Part shown: positions 17,901 to 27,113 of the stretch, in pieces | Numbering within the stretch: the first letter of the stretch is position 1 | Layout of the letters: every line of letters begins with the position of its first letter | Origin: Skermanella stibiiresistens SB22 | GTDB taxonomy: Bacteria; Pseudomonadota; Alphaproteobacteria; Azospirillales; Azospirillaceae | Assembly (NCBI RefSeq): GCF_000576635.1 | Contig: NZ_AVFL01000008.1 | Coordinates: 124,001 to 188,000 of the forward strand | Direction of reading: 5' to 3' | Length of the DNA stretch: 64,000 nucleotides | Notes under the pieces: generated by a model | Seen by the model: only the letters and a program-made list of their open reading frames with translations | Told to the model about the DNA's origin: nothing | Databases searched by the model: none | Position numbers and translations under genes: made by a program

Positions 17901-18734
17901 GCGCGCGGCACCCGGCTGCGACACCGCGAAGGAGGTCGCGTTGAGGATGACGTCAGGGGACGCCCGCGCCAGCAGGTCGGCGACGATCCCGGCGGCGACC
18001 TTCTCCTTCAGGCTGGTGGTCGCGATCGGCAGGGCGTTGACGCCCGCCGCGCGCAGGCTGGCGATCAGCGCGTCGATCACCGCCGTGTTGGCGGCCTGCT
18101 CCAGCGCCCGGTAGAACAGGATGGCGGCGACGGGAGCCTCCGCGATCCAGGCGTCGCGCAGATCATCCAGTCCCGGCCGGTCGCGACCCGGCCAGTGGAT
18201 CCCCGCCCGCATCAGCTCGACCGGCTCACGCCAGTCGCCAGCATTCGCTCCGATCAGGGAGGCGGCGTAGCGCAGCAGCCCGGTGGCGTTCTCGACACCG
18301 CCCTGGACGCAGTAGCGCCACAGCCGGTGGGTGGCGTCCGCCGGCAGGGTCGAGAACCGCGCCAGCTCGGGGTCCGGCTGGTCGTCGCCGGGCAGCACGG
18401 CCAAGGGGATGCCGCCGCGCCGGCAGGCGTCCGCTACCTGCTCGATCCCATAGGGCCAGTAGCCCTGTCCGCCCAGCAGCCGCACGACCACCAGCTTGGC
18501 CCGGGCGACAACCCGCTCGACATGGAGGTCGATCGACAGGTTGTGGCCCAGCTGGAGCAGGCTGGCGAGCCGCAGCGTGGGGAAGTCCGCGCCCAAGCGG
18601 TCATGGGCGGCGGCGAGACAGGCGAGTTCGGTGTCCGCCGCCGACAGGAACACGATGTCGCCGGGCGTCTGGCCGAGATCGACGGCCTCGCCGCCGTCGG
18701 AGATGGTGCCGGGCTGTGCCGCCAGCAGGTGCAT
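14994..18734 (-). CDS. cobN: Cobaltochelatase subunit CobN
   Basis: The large, tetrapyrrole-binding subunit of the ATP-dependent CobNST cobaltochelatase, which inserts cobalt into hydrogenobyrinic acid a,c-diamide in the late-cobalt pathway. The 1246-residue length is normal. Family features include DAVVHFGKHGNLEWLPGKS near residue 560, FPFIVNDPGEGTQAKRR-like text (here YPFIVNDPGEGTQAKRR), and the C-terminal block KWIAGIMRHGYKGAFE. No cobS or cobT is in the window, so the AAA+ partners must be elsewhere, or a ChlID-like pair is used. It has 7 nt to cobW upstream and overlaps cobO downstream. Confidence 0.95.
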   Translation of the reverse strand: MHLLAAQPGTISDGGEAVDLGQTPGDIVFLSAADTELACLAAAHDRLGADFPTLRLASLLQLGHNLSIDLHVERVVARAKLVVVRLLGGQGYWPYGIEQVADACRRGGIPLAVLPGDDQPDPELARFSTLPADATHRLWRYCVQGGVENATGLLRYAASLIGANAGDWREPVELMRAGIHWPGRDRPGLDDLRDAWIAEAPVAAILFYRALEQAANTAVIDALIASLRAAGVNALPIATTSLKEKVAAGIVADLLARASPDVILNATSFAVSQPGAARSPTPFDGADCPVLQVVFSGGSEAAWRSGTTGLSARDIAMNVALPEVDGRLISRAVSFKAEARRHEATQSWVLSYKPVTDRVDFVAALAASWARLRRTPAAERRVAIVLANYPNRDGRLANGVGLDTPAGVTRSLRALADAGYRVVGAPDDPAALMALLGAGVTNDLGGLDQRAVSETLRLDDYVRFFDALPEAVRAAVATRWGPPEADPFVRNGRFLLPAIRFGNVAVAIQPARGYQIDPSKTYHDPDLVPPHAYLACYAWIRLGFDADAVVHFGKHGNLEWLPGKSLALSEECFPEVALGPIPHLYPFIVNDPGEGTQAKRRAAAVIIDHLTPPLTRAESYGPLRELEMLVDEYYEAAGVDPRRITVLRERILDLSAATGLNVDCGVGRDDEPQDALAKLDSHLCELKELQIRDGLHIFGESPEGEQLTDLLVALTRLARGKGVGRDASLIRALAADLDLDFDPLDCAMAEPWRGARPAALADDGVWRSTGDTVERLELLARGLVAGETATDPAWERAGLVLDYIQSELRPTVRACGAAELDGLLRGLDGRFVEPGPSGAPTRGRPEVLPTGRNFYSVDTRAVPTPAAWHLGWKSASRVVERYLQENGDWPRTMALSAWGTANMRTGGDDIAQALALMGARPTWDTATGRVTGFEIMPAGVLDRPRVDVTLRVSGFFRDAFPAQMDLVDSAARAIADLDEPDDINPLAARVRADAAALVADGADPAAARRRAGHRVFGSKPGAYGAGLQALIDERGWETDQDLSDAYLAWGGYAYGGGVEGAAERGLFETRLGAVQAVLHNQDNREHDLLDSDDYYQFEGGMAVAVRTLSGRAPTVYHNDHSRPESPKVRTLDEEIARVVRGRVVNPKWIAGIMRHGYKGAFELSATVDYLFAFAATARCVRDHHFDAVFDAYVGDANVRDFMAEANPAALREMAERLAEAQDRGLWRPKSNAAYDTLKHLSRGEAP

Positions 18735-18741
18735 GGGGGGA

Positions 18742-19773
18742 TCAGCCGCGCAGGATGGCTTCGATCGCGGGACGATCGAGCCCCCGCTGGCCGATCACCA
18801 CCAACTCGCTGCGCCGCTGCTCCTCGGGCTTCCAGCGCCGGTCGTAGTAGCGCTGGATACGGTCGCCGACACCCTGGACCACATGGCGCATCGGCTTGCC
18901 GGCGATGTCCAGGAAGCCCTTGATCCGCAGGATGTCGTGGGCCGTCACGGCGGTCAGGATGCGCGCCTCGACCTCCTCGGGGGTCTCGACGGTGCCGAGT
19001 GCTATCACGAAGCTGTCGAAATCGTCATGGTCGTGATCCTCGCCCTCCAACTCGTGGTGGGACGGCCGGCTGTCCAGATCGTCCTCGGCGGCGGCGCCGA
19101 GACCCAGCAGGACCAGCGGATCGATGCCGCCCTGGACAGAGACCACCGTCTTGACTGAGGGGCGGAGATGCTTGGCGACGGTCTCGGTGACCGCGGCCAG
19201 GGTGGCGGCGTCGACCCGGTCGGCCTTGTTGAGCACGACCATGTCGGCGCACTGGATCTGCTCCTCGAACAGCTCCTCCAGCGGGCTTTCGTGGTCGAGC
19301 GAGGGATCCTCCTCCCGCGAGGCCTGGACGGCGGCCGGATCGCTGGCGAAGCGGCCGGCCGCCACCGCCTCGGCGTCGATCACGGCGATGACGCCGTCGA
19401 CCGTGACGCGGGTGCGGATCTCCGGCCAGGCGAAGGCCTTGACCAGCGGCTTGGGCAGCGCCAGCCCCGATGTCTCGATCACGATGTGGTCGGGCGGCTG
19501 CGGCTGGTTCAGCAGCTTCTCGATGGTCGGCAGGAAGTCGTCGGCGACGGTGCAGCAGATGCAGCCATTGGTCAGCTCGACGATGTCCTCCTCGCGGCAG
19601 GTGTCGGAGCCGCAGCCGGCCAGCAATTCGCGGTCGACGCCCAAATCGCCAAACTCGTTGATGATCAGCGCCAGACGGCGGCCGCGCGCGTTCTCCAGCA
19701 GGTGACGGATCAGGCTGGTCTTGCCGGCACCGAGAAAGCCGGTGATGACGGTCGCGGGAATCTTCGTGCTCAA
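18742..19773 (-). CDS. cobW: CobW, COG0523-family GTPase / metallochaperone
   Basis: A G3E P-loop GTPase that is thought to deliver cobalt to B12 synthesis. The 343-residue protein has Walker A GFLGAGKTS near residue 12, the metal-binding CxCC motif in NGCICCTVADDF near 72, NKADRVD, and a short His/Asp-rich loop (GEDHDHDDFDS) before the C-terminal domain. The start is TTG at 19773, 10 nt after the cobU stop and preceded by AGGA; there is no upstream ATG that fits. The position between cobU and cobN supports a cobalt rather than a zinc role. Confidence 0.93.
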   Translation of the reverse strand: MSTKIPATVITGFLGAGKTSLIRHLLENARGRRLALIINEFGDLGVDRELLAGCGSDTCREEDIVELTNGCICCTVADDFLPTIEKLLNQPQPPDHIVIETSGLALPKPLVKAFAWPEIRTRVTVDGVIAVIDAEAVAAGRFASDPAAVQASREEDPSLDHESPLEELFEEQIQCADMVVLNKADRVDAATLAAVTETVAKHLRPSVKTVVSVQGGIDPLVLLGLGAAAEDDLDSRPSHHELEGEDHDHDDFDSFVIALGTVETPEEVEARILTAVTAHDILRIKGFLDIAGKPMRHVVQGVGDRIQRYYDRRWKPEEQRRSELVVIGQRGLDRPAIEAILRG

Positions 19774-19783
19774 GATGAGGTTC

Positions 19784-20317
19784 CTAACAAGTGCTTTTGA
19801 CGGTCATGGGAATGCCCGCGACCATGAAATGAACGGCGCCGGCGACGGCGGCCACCTCCTGGTGGAGCCGGCCCGCGTGGTCGCGGAACGCGCGCGCCAT
19901 GGCGTTATCCGGCACGATGCCGAGCCCGACCTCGTTGGAGACGAACACGACCGGGCCGGCGAGCCCGCCCAGACACTGGACAAGGCCGCGCGTCTCGGCG
20001 GCGATGTCGCGCTGCTCCATCATGAGGTTGGTGACCCACAGGGTCAGGCAGTCGACCAGCACGACGGCGTCGGGAGCCGCAAGTTTGGGCAGGGTGCCGG
20101 CGAGGTCGAGCGGTTCCTCCACCGTGGTCCAGCGCGGCCCACGCCGGTCGCGGTGCTCGTCGATCCGGCTCGCCATCTCGCCGTCCCACGCCCGGCCGGT
20201 CGCGAGGTAGAGGGGGCGGTCCGCCCGCTCCGCCATGGCCTCGGCGAAACGGCTCTTGCCCGACCGCGCGCCACCAAGGACCAGGGTGACGCCGGGTTGC
20301 GCTATCGTTGATGTCAT
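19784..20317 (-). CDS. cobU: Adenosylcobinamide kinase / adenosylcobinamide-phosphate guanylyltransferase
   Basis: The bifunctional CobU/CobP enzyme that phosphorylates adenosylcobinamide and then adds GMP. The 177-residue protein has the P-loop [11 protein letters not shown] near residue 13, [12 protein letters not shown] near 39, [11 protein letters not shown] near 85 and [13 protein letters not shown] near 117. ATG 20317 follows GAAGGTGG and begins just before the first beta strand, so the longer open frame reaching 20521, which runs through the riboswitch, is not coding. It is the first gene of the minus-strand operon. Confidence 0.95.
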   Translation of the reverse strand: MTSTIAQPGVTLVLGGARSGKSRFAEAMAERADRPLYLATGRAWDGEMASRIDEHRDRRGPRWTTVEEPLDLAGTLPKLAAPDAVVLVDCLTLWVTNLMMEQRDIAAETRGLVQCLGGLAGPVVFVSNEVGLGIVPDNAMARAFRDHAGRLHQEVAAVAGAVHFMVAGIPMTVKSTC

Positions 20318-20369
20318 GACCCACCTTCGCCGGTACACCCCGCCCGGTCGTGATTGAAACGACGGCGCT

Positions 20370-20565
20370 CGACGGCAGGTCTCCTGGCTTCGCGGGTCGG
20401 TGCGGGTGCCGTCGCCTTCCCGGTTGCCGATTGGCACCAGTGGCTTGAACCTCACGGCACACGCTCGCCGCTTACAGTTGCGGGGGCAGCTCCGGACTCG
20501 GGCGCTGGACGGCGCCCCCACCGGATTCCCTCTTGGCGGCGGGTTGGCTCGTCACCACCCCGCAC
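20370..20565 (-). promoter_or_regulatory. Cobalamin (AdoCbl) riboswitch upstream of cobU
   Basis: Read on the minus strand, this leader has the cobalamin-riboswitch blocks in order: AAGAGGGAATCCGGTG near 20535-20520, TGCCCCCGCAACTGTAAGC near 20490-20472, GCCACTGGTGCC near 20450, GGGAAGGCGACGGC near 20425, and the B12 box GAAGCCAGGAGACCTGCC near 20391-20374. It ends about 55 nt before the cobU start. It should couple the cobU-cobW-cobN-cobO-cobQ transcript to the adenosylcobalamin level, in parallel with the riboswitch before cbiX. The ends are approximate. Confidence 0.93.
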
Positions 20566-20712
20566 CATCGAGCGGCCGCACTATCGCGGGCGGCCCCCGC
20601 CCCTGTCAATGGCCGCCGTCGCTGGCGGTCGAGATGACCATGGCGACGGACGGCTCGCTGGCGGTGGCTTGGGCCCACGCCCGAACCTCGATGTTTTGGA
20701 GCGTGCTTCCTT

Positions 20713-20839
20713 AACACGGATGAAGAGGATTTACAGGATGGACACGGATGGTTCGACTCGCCTGTCCATCATCGCGGTGGACGAGGGATCAACGTCCGTC
20801 AGATCCGTGTCCATCCTGTAAATCCTCTTCATCCGTGTT
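20713..20839. repeat. 37-bp perfect inverted repeat with 53-bp spacer
   Basis: The left arm 20713-20749 and right arm 20803-20839 are exact reverse complements over 37 bp. Each arm contains GATGAAGAGGATTTACAGGA or its complement. No open frame of note lies in the spacer. It sits between the cobU riboswitch and thiC, outside both. It resembles a small mobile palindromic element or a strong bidirectional hairpin; there is no transposase nearby. Confidence 0.9.
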
Positions 20840-20928
20840 GAAAAAAGCGGACGGAAAATCCCCGTCGGCAGGGAGAAGGATCCATTCCCAAACGGCTTGG
20901 CGGCTATTCGGTAGGTTGGGGACGAAAA

Positions 20929-21006
20929 GTAGGTCGGGTAGAGCGTAGCGGCACCCGACACCAACTCGCCTGCTTGTCGGGTGCCGCTACGCTCTACCCG
21001 ACCTAC
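20929..21006. repeat. REP/BIME-like palindrome, copy 1 (32-bp arms)
   Basis: The arms 20929-20960 and 20975-21006 are perfect reverse complements of 32 bp with a 14-nt loop. Each arm has its own small inverted repeat (TCGGGT...ACCCGA). It lies 10 nt beyond the thiC stop, so as RNA it could act as a 3' hairpin for thiC. A second family member is at 43313-43392. Confidence 0.92.
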
Positions 21007-21015
21007 GGCTGAAAG

Positions 21016-23034
<2,019 letters not shown>

Positions 23035-23101
23035 GGAATGCGCCGATCCTCACGGCTTCACCGCCGCTTGTCAAGGCGGTGAAGCCGAAGTCGAACCGTG
23101 G

Positions 23102-24040
23102 TCAGGCGCGTGGCGGCTTCAGGAAGTAGGGCCGGCTCTGCACCGCCACGGGATCCGACAGGTACATCTGGACCGCGTAGGCGTCGACCCCGTGCAGCAG
23201 CTCCTTCATCACGACAGCCATCTCGTGCGTGCTCTCGCCGAAGATCAGGCGCACCCGCTCGGCCGGTCCATCGTCGGCGATGAAGTAGGTGTCGAACGGC
23301 TGGAGGATGTTCCAGCGGCAGCCGATCGGCCCGTCGGCTGGCACGCCATATTCGGTGATCGGGGAGATCGCGGCGGGTAGCGGCGTCAGGCCGGTGGTGT
23401 CGACGATGGTGGTGAAGATCGAGACGCCGGCGACATCTGGATCCTCGACCTGGAAGCCCCAGGTCTGCACCCACTCCGAATGGTAGACCTTCGAGTCGCC
23501 CGGCGAGTCGCCCCGCACGGGATTTTGCGACGGCATGTTGACCTTGAATGTCGTCAGGAACTTCGGCTCGCCGAACAGCTCCATCCCAACCTTGATGGCG
23601 AAAGTGTCGTCGCAGGGCACGAAGACCCTGTGGTTGCCAAGCAGTTTGGTCTGCTCGTCACCCATCAGCCACTGGTCGAAGGTGATGACGGGCACCTCGT
23701 CCCGGCGGCCTTCGGGGAACGCCACGATGTTCAGTTCCAGTTCCTGCACGACGCTGCTCGCCGAGTTGGACCACTGATCCGGGGGAAGATCCACGCCGGC
23801 GGAGAAGAAGCCGGAATAGACCTGGAAGTTGTAGCTGACCGAAGCCTTCTTGTGGCCGCGCACGTCGAACAGGGCGGGCTCCAGCCCGCTTCCCTCGAAC
23901 AGGCCTTTGACCCTATGGGGATCCACGAGGTAGTGGACCACGCAATTGGCGAGCGCCGCGTAGTAGAACGGCGTCGTCAGTCCAGCCGGGATTGGCGGAA
24001 GGTGCGTCTTCTTCGAGTTGTGTTCGGCGTGATCGGACAT
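23102..24040 (-). CDS. Acetoacetate-decarboxylase-like protein of unknown function
   Basis: A 312-residue protein, not firmly assigned. The order of motifs resembles the acetoacetate decarboxylase (ADC) fold: an early VDPHRVKGLFEGSGLEP segment, a central VQELELNIVAFPEG, and VGMELFGEPKFLTTFKVN, which matches the family's GRE-x-WG-x-PK-type signature. In ADC the signature carries adjacent lysines; here only one Lys is followed by Phe, so true decarboxylase activity is doubtful. The start at 24040 (MSDHAEHN) was chosen over a longer frame that runs through AT-rich intergenic DNA. There is no signal peptide. It lies downstream of a small minus-strand gene across a gap containing two palindromes. 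Confidence 0.65.
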   Translation of the reverse strand: MSDHAEHNSKKTHLPPIPAGLTTPFYYAALANCVVHYLVDPHRVKGLFEGSGLEPALFDVRGHKKASVSYNFQVYSGFFSAGVDLPPDQWSNSASSVVQELELNIVAFPEGRRDEVPVITFDQWLMGDEQTKLLGNHRVFVPCDDTFAIKVGMELFGEPKFLTTFKVNMPSQNPVRGDSPGDSKVYHSEWVQTWGFQVEDPDVAGVSIFTTIVDTTGLTPLPAAISPITEYGVPADGPIGCRWNILQPFDTYFIADDGPAERVRLIFGESTHEMAVVMKELLHGVDAYAVQMYLSDPVAVQSRPYFLKPPRA

Positions 24041-24109
24041 GTCCTGGCTTCCCGAGGCTGTGGTATAGCCTTGAGAGATAAAACCCGGAGTAGCCCAACT
24101 TCCATAAAT

Positions 24110-24143
24110 TTCTTTCAAAATCGATATTACCGTTTTGAAAGAA
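24110..24143. promoter_or_regulatory. AT-rich palindrome, possible operator
   Basis: The arms TTCTTTCAAAA (24110-24120) and TTTTGAAAGAA (24133-24143) are perfect complements around a 12-nt spacer. The stretch is far more AT-rich than its surroundings. It lies about 70-100 nt before the start of the ADC-like gene, where a promoter or repressor site would be expected. Function is inferred from position only. Confidence 0.45.
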
Positions 24144-24172
24144 CCTCCTTGAGGTTGCCATTCGCGGCGGCG

Positions 24173-24206
24173 GTCCACCACGCCCCGACATCGAGGCGTG
24201 GTGGAC
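24173..24206 (-). terminator. Terminator-like hairpin after the 74-residue gene
   Basis: Arms 24173-24184 (GTCCACCACGCC) and 24195-24206 (GGCGTGGTGGAC) form a perfect 12-bp stem with a 10-nt loop, 6 nt beyond the stop of the small minus-strand gene. No U-run follows on the minus strand, so termination may be partial or Rho-aided. Confidence 0.55.
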
Positions 24207-24212
24207 GCGGCG

Positions 24213-24437
24213 TCACTTCTCGGTTTTGGCCAGGGTGTGCAGCGCTTGCGCCCAAAGGAAATATTTGCAGGTCGCGAGTTCCTCGATCGTATCGATCCCG
24301 AAAGCCTCCTTCAACTTCTGGGCATCGCTATCCGTAACGCCGGCCAAGGCCGAAGGAGGCAGCGACATCAGTTGCTTTGGCGACTTTCCCTCGTGCGCCT
24401 TGTCAAGAATAGCTTCAAGACTCTTGATCTCGGGCAT
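24213..24437 (-). CDS. Small helix-hairpin-helix-like protein, 74 residues
   Basis: A short acidic/basic helical protein with no signal peptide. The middle (LAGVTDSDAQKLKEAFGIDTIEELA) reads like a helix-hairpin-helix unit in which a G-x-T/D turn links two helices, as in DNA-binding or protein-interaction HhH folds. It ends in HTLAKTEK. A strong ribosome site (AAGGAGAGGATC before the ATG) supports it as a real gene. It precedes the ADC-like gene on the same strand with a 172-bp gap containing a hairpin and an AT-rich palindrome. Function is unknown. Confidence 0.75.
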   Translation of the reverse strand: MPEIKSLEAILDKAHEGKSPKQLMSLPPSALAGVTDSDAQKLKEAFGIDTIEELATCKYFLWAQALHTLAKTEK

Positions 24438-24744
24438 GATCCTCTCCTTGTATGATTGTGTGCGTCACCGCAGGATTAATCATGAAAACACCGGGCTCCG
24501 TCAAGAAATGGGCGACGCGGATGCATTCCCTCGAGGACATCGGATCGTCAGACCCTTCCGGAACCCGCCGTCATCCGCGTCAACGAGTGCGGAAACTTGA
24601 TTCGAAGCGTCATGATTTCAAGCCGTACGGTCTCAACTCTTCAACCCACCACGTCCGCCTGTACATCCCAAGAATTACCCTGTATTTTCCATTTCGTCCG
24701 CATACCAGCTTCCCAGTCGATCGAACCGCCTTGGAGTTCTTCCC
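24438..24744. other. Divergent intergenic region, no gene assigned
   Basis: About 307 bp between the 74-residue gene (minus) and the CNB-EAL gene (plus). It must contain promoters for both. A plus-strand open frame starting ATGAAAACACC near 24482 is Arg/His-rich, lacks a ribosome site and runs just past the GTG of the next gene, so it is not called. The sequence around 24640-24700 is less GC-rich than average. No clear operator was seen. Confidence 0.5.
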
Positions 24745-25932
24745 GTGATCCGCAAGACGTTCCCGGCTGGCGCGATGATCTTCTTCGAGGGGCAACCGGC
24801 CGACTGCGCCTATATCGTGGAGCGCGGACAGGTCGAGATCTGCGCCACCCGGGATCAGACGCACATCACGCTCGCCAAGCTCGGCCGGGGCGAGATCTTT
24901 GGCGAGATGGCCGTGATCGACAACAGCGCCCGGTCGGCCGCCGCCCGCGCGGTGGAGGAGACCGAGGTCCTGATCATCCGCCAGGACCAGCTGAAACGGC
25001 GGATCGAGGACGCGGAACCCATGGTTGGCCAGCTGCTGGGCAGCCTGATCACGCGGTTTCGCCAGGCGCAGAACGGGCTGCTCAACGACCTGCCCGGCCG
25101 TCTGCGCGGTGGCGGCCATCTGGTCGTCGCGGAGCCGACGGGCGGATCGGTGCGCGGCGAGTCGGCGCTGGAATGGATCAGCCGGGAGTACGACCTGGAG
25201 CGCGGCCTCGCCGCCGGGGAGTTCGAGCCGTTCTTCCAGCCGATCGTGACGGTGGAGCGGGGTGAGCTGGCCGGGTTCGAGGCGCTGGCGCGCTGGCGCC
25301 ATCCGGAGCGCGGGCTCGTCGCCCCGTGCGAATTCATCGATCTTGGCGAGAAGTGCGGTCTGATCCGCCAGATCGATCTGAAGATCATGGCGGAGGCGTG
25401 CGCCCTGCTGCGGAAGGCGGCGGGCGACGGGCCGATGCCCTTCCTCAGCGTCAACCTGTCGTCCCAGCACTTCACCGACCTGGATGTCGTGACGGGATTG
25501 GCCGAGCGCCTGCGGGCCACCGGCTTCCCGGCCGACCACCTGAAGGTCGAGTTGACGGAGACGGCGCTCGTCCAGGATCCCGTCACCGCCTATGACGTCC
25601 TGTGCCGCATCAAGGATCTCGGGGTCAAGCTGGCGCTGGATGATTTCGGCACCGGCTATTCAAGCCTGTCCTATCTCCACCGCTTCCCGTTCGACGTCCT
25701 CAAGATCGACCAGTCCTTCGTGCGGGAACTGGGCAACCCCGGACGAACCCACCACATCGTGGAGAGCATCATCACCCTGGCCGGCCGCATGGGCATGGAG
25801 GTCGTGGCCGAAGGCGTCGAGACGGAGGATCTGATCCCACCGCTCCGCGACCTGGGCTGCACCTTCGGGCAGGGCTATCACTACAGCCGTCCGGTCGCCG
25901 CCGACAGGATGGCGGAAATGCTCGACCGTTAG
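24745..25932 (+). CDS. Cyclic-nucleotide-binding domain plus EAL c-di-GMP phosphodiesterase
   Basis: A 395-residue cytosolic signalling protein. Residues about 5-115 are a CRP-type cyclic-nucleotide-binding domain, with the phosphate-binding cassette FGEMAVIDNSARSA holding the expected Glu and Arg. Residues about 155-395 are an EAL domain with catalytic features intact: FEALARW, SVNLSSQHF, VELTET, LALDDFGTGYSSL, LKIDQSFV and VAEGVET. It should hydrolyse c-di-GMP to pGpG, with activity tuned by cAMP or cGMP. The start is GTG 24745. It appears monocistronic. Confidence 0.92.
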   Translation: MIRKTFPAGAMIFFEGQPADCAYIVERGQVEICATRDQTHITLAKLGRGEIFGEMAVIDNSARSAAARAVEETEVLIIRQDQLKRRIEDAEPMVGQLLGSLITRFRQAQNGLLNDLPGRLRGGGHLVVAEPTGGSVRGESALEWISREYDLERGLAAGEFEPFFQPIVTVERGELAGFEALARWRHPERGLVAPCEFIDLGEKCGLIRQIDLKIMAEACALLRKAAGDGPMPFLSVNLSSQHFTDLDVVTGLAERLRATGFPADHLKVELTETALVQDPVTAYDVLCRIKDLGVKLALDDFGTGYSSLSYLHRFPFDVLKIDQSFVRELGNPGRTHHIVESIITLAGRMGMEVVAEGVETEDLIPPLRDLGCTFGQGYHYSRPVAADRMAEMLDR

Positions 25933-26073
25933 ATGGGACCGTTCGGCATGGCGGCGCTCGGTATGGTTACCCAAGCCATCGTGGGATTATAAAGTCGGAG
26001 TCACACCCGATCCTGTACGGCCGAGACCTTGACGCGCCCGCGGCCAGCCCCCCAACCAGCGAGCCTTTCCCCC

Positions 26074-26529
26074 GTGAGAATCGATAGCCGCCTGTCGCGC
26101 ATGCTCCATGTCCTGCTGCACATGGGCGAGGAGAGCCAGCCGATGACCTCGGAGCGGATCGCGGCCATGCTGGGGACGAACTCGGCCGTGGTCCGGAGAA
26201 CCATGGCGGGTCTGCGGAGCGCCGGTCACGTCCTGTCGGTGAAGGGCCATGGAGGGGGATGGACGCTCGCGCGCGAGTTGGACCAGATCACCTTGCTCGA
26301 CATCCACCGCGCGGTCGGATCGGAAAGGCTGTTCGCGATCGGCTTCGACAATGACAATCCGAACTGCCTCGTGGAGCGCGTGGTGAACGCCTCGATGGCC
26401 GAGGCCCTGGAGCGCGCGGAAGCGATCCTGGTCGAACGCCTCGCCTCGGTCACGCTCGCCGACCTGTCGCGCGAGTTTGGCGAGTTGCGCGGCTTGGCAT
26501 TGTCGACGCATCCGACCATCGGCCCCTGA
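26074..26529 (+). CDS. Rrf2-family transcriptional regulator
   Basis: A 151-residue winged-helix regulator. The N-terminus RIDSRLSRMLHVLLHM and the recognition region TSERIAAMLGTNSAVVRRTMAGLRSAG, followed by the wing KGHGGGWTLAREL, are typical of Rrf2 proteins. Iron-sulfur members such as IscR and NsrR use three Cys, but only one is present here (NPNCLVE), so it probably does not hold a [2Fe-2S] cluster of that type. The single Cys might be a redox switch. GTG 26074 begins the conserved homology; an ATG at 26029 is also open. The target may be the next gene. Confidence 0.85.
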   Translation: MRIDSRLSRMLHVLLHMGEESQPMTSERIAAMLGTNSAVVRRTMAGLRSAGHVLSVKGHGGGWTLARELDQITLLDIHRAVGSERLFAIGFDNDNPNCLVERVVNASMAEALERAEAILVERLASVTLADLSREFGELRGLALSTHPTIGP

Positions 26530-26613
26530 CCGAGTTCCTCCCGACGCCGCGAGAGACAAGCCCAGGGGGGCTTGACGGATGATCTTTCACGTATCAACAT
26601 AAGTTACATGATT

Positions 26614-26629
26614 GATCACGCTCGTGATC
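26614..26629. promoter_or_regulatory. Palindrome upstream of small membrane protein gene
   Basis: GATCACG-CT-CGTGATC is a perfect 7-bp inverted repeat about 55 nt before the ATG at 26684, in a locally AT-richer stretch (26585-26615) suited to a promoter. It is a candidate operator for the neighbouring Rrf2-type regulator or for another dimeric regulator. There is no direct evidence for either. Confidence 0.35.
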
Positions 26630-26683
26630 GTGGTCCGATCACCCGCTTTTCGGGGCTCAACGCCCCTTGCCAACGGAGTTCCC

Positions 26684-27070
26684 ATGATCGAAACCCTTGG
26701 CCCGCAAACCTGGGCAGCGTCCTGGACCTGCGTCGTGATAGCCTTGGCTTCATCCAGCATTTCCATCACGATCACACAAACCGAACTCTTCGCGCCCCTC
26801 CGGTCATGGGCGAACCGAATCCATCCCATGATCGGACACTTGTTCCACTGCTTCTATTGCACCAGCCATTGGGCCGTGATCGCGGGCATCGCCATTTACC
26901 AGCCGATAGTGATCTCCAGCGGCTACCGTATCGCCGATCTGATCGTATCGACCTTCCTCACCATCACGATCACCACCTATCTAAGCGGGCTGGTCTTCGC
27001 CGTCTTCCTGGCCGCGATGACCAAGGTGGTGAAGGAACGCGCGGTGAAGAGCATCCTCACGGCGGACTGA
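26684..27070 (+). CDS. Small integral membrane protein (DUF1360-like candidate)
   Basis: A 128-residue protein with three or four hydrophobic helices (about residues 12-30, 50-75 and 85-112). A conserved-looking HCFYCTSHW segment contains a CxxC between helices, reminiscent of the DUF1360 group, though this was not verified. ATG 26684 follows AACGGAGTTCCC. It lies 150 nt after the Rrf2-type gene in the same direction with a palindrome between them. Its function is unknown. Confidence 0.7.
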   Translation: MIETLGPQTWAASWTCVVIALASSSISITITQTELFAPLRSWANRIHPMIGHLFHCFYCTSHWAVIAGIAIYQPIVISSGYRIADLIVSTFLTITITTYLSGLVFAVFLAAMTKVVKERAVKSILTAD

Positions 27071-27113
27071 TCGCATCGAACTCCGGACCGCCAGCCGCCG
27101 GGACGCGGGCATG

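Noticed and set aside
16320-18923. A plus-strand open frame of about 870 codons opposite cobN
   Set aside because: It mirrors cobN codons, has biased composition and no recognisable domain; cobN is unmistakable on the other strand.
19784-20521. Longer start for cobU giving 245 residues
   Set aside because: The extra 68 codons lie across the cobalamin riboswitch, and the ATG at 20317 has a ribosome site and fits the family start.
20713-21006. Considered as a CRISPR array because of clustered repeats
   Set aside because: The repeats are inverted pairs, not direct repeats with regular unique spacers, and no cas genes are present.
24452-24748. A 98-codon plus-strand frame before the CNB-EAL gene
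   Set aside because: There is no ribosome site, the composition is basic and irregular, and it overlaps the GTG start of the next gene.
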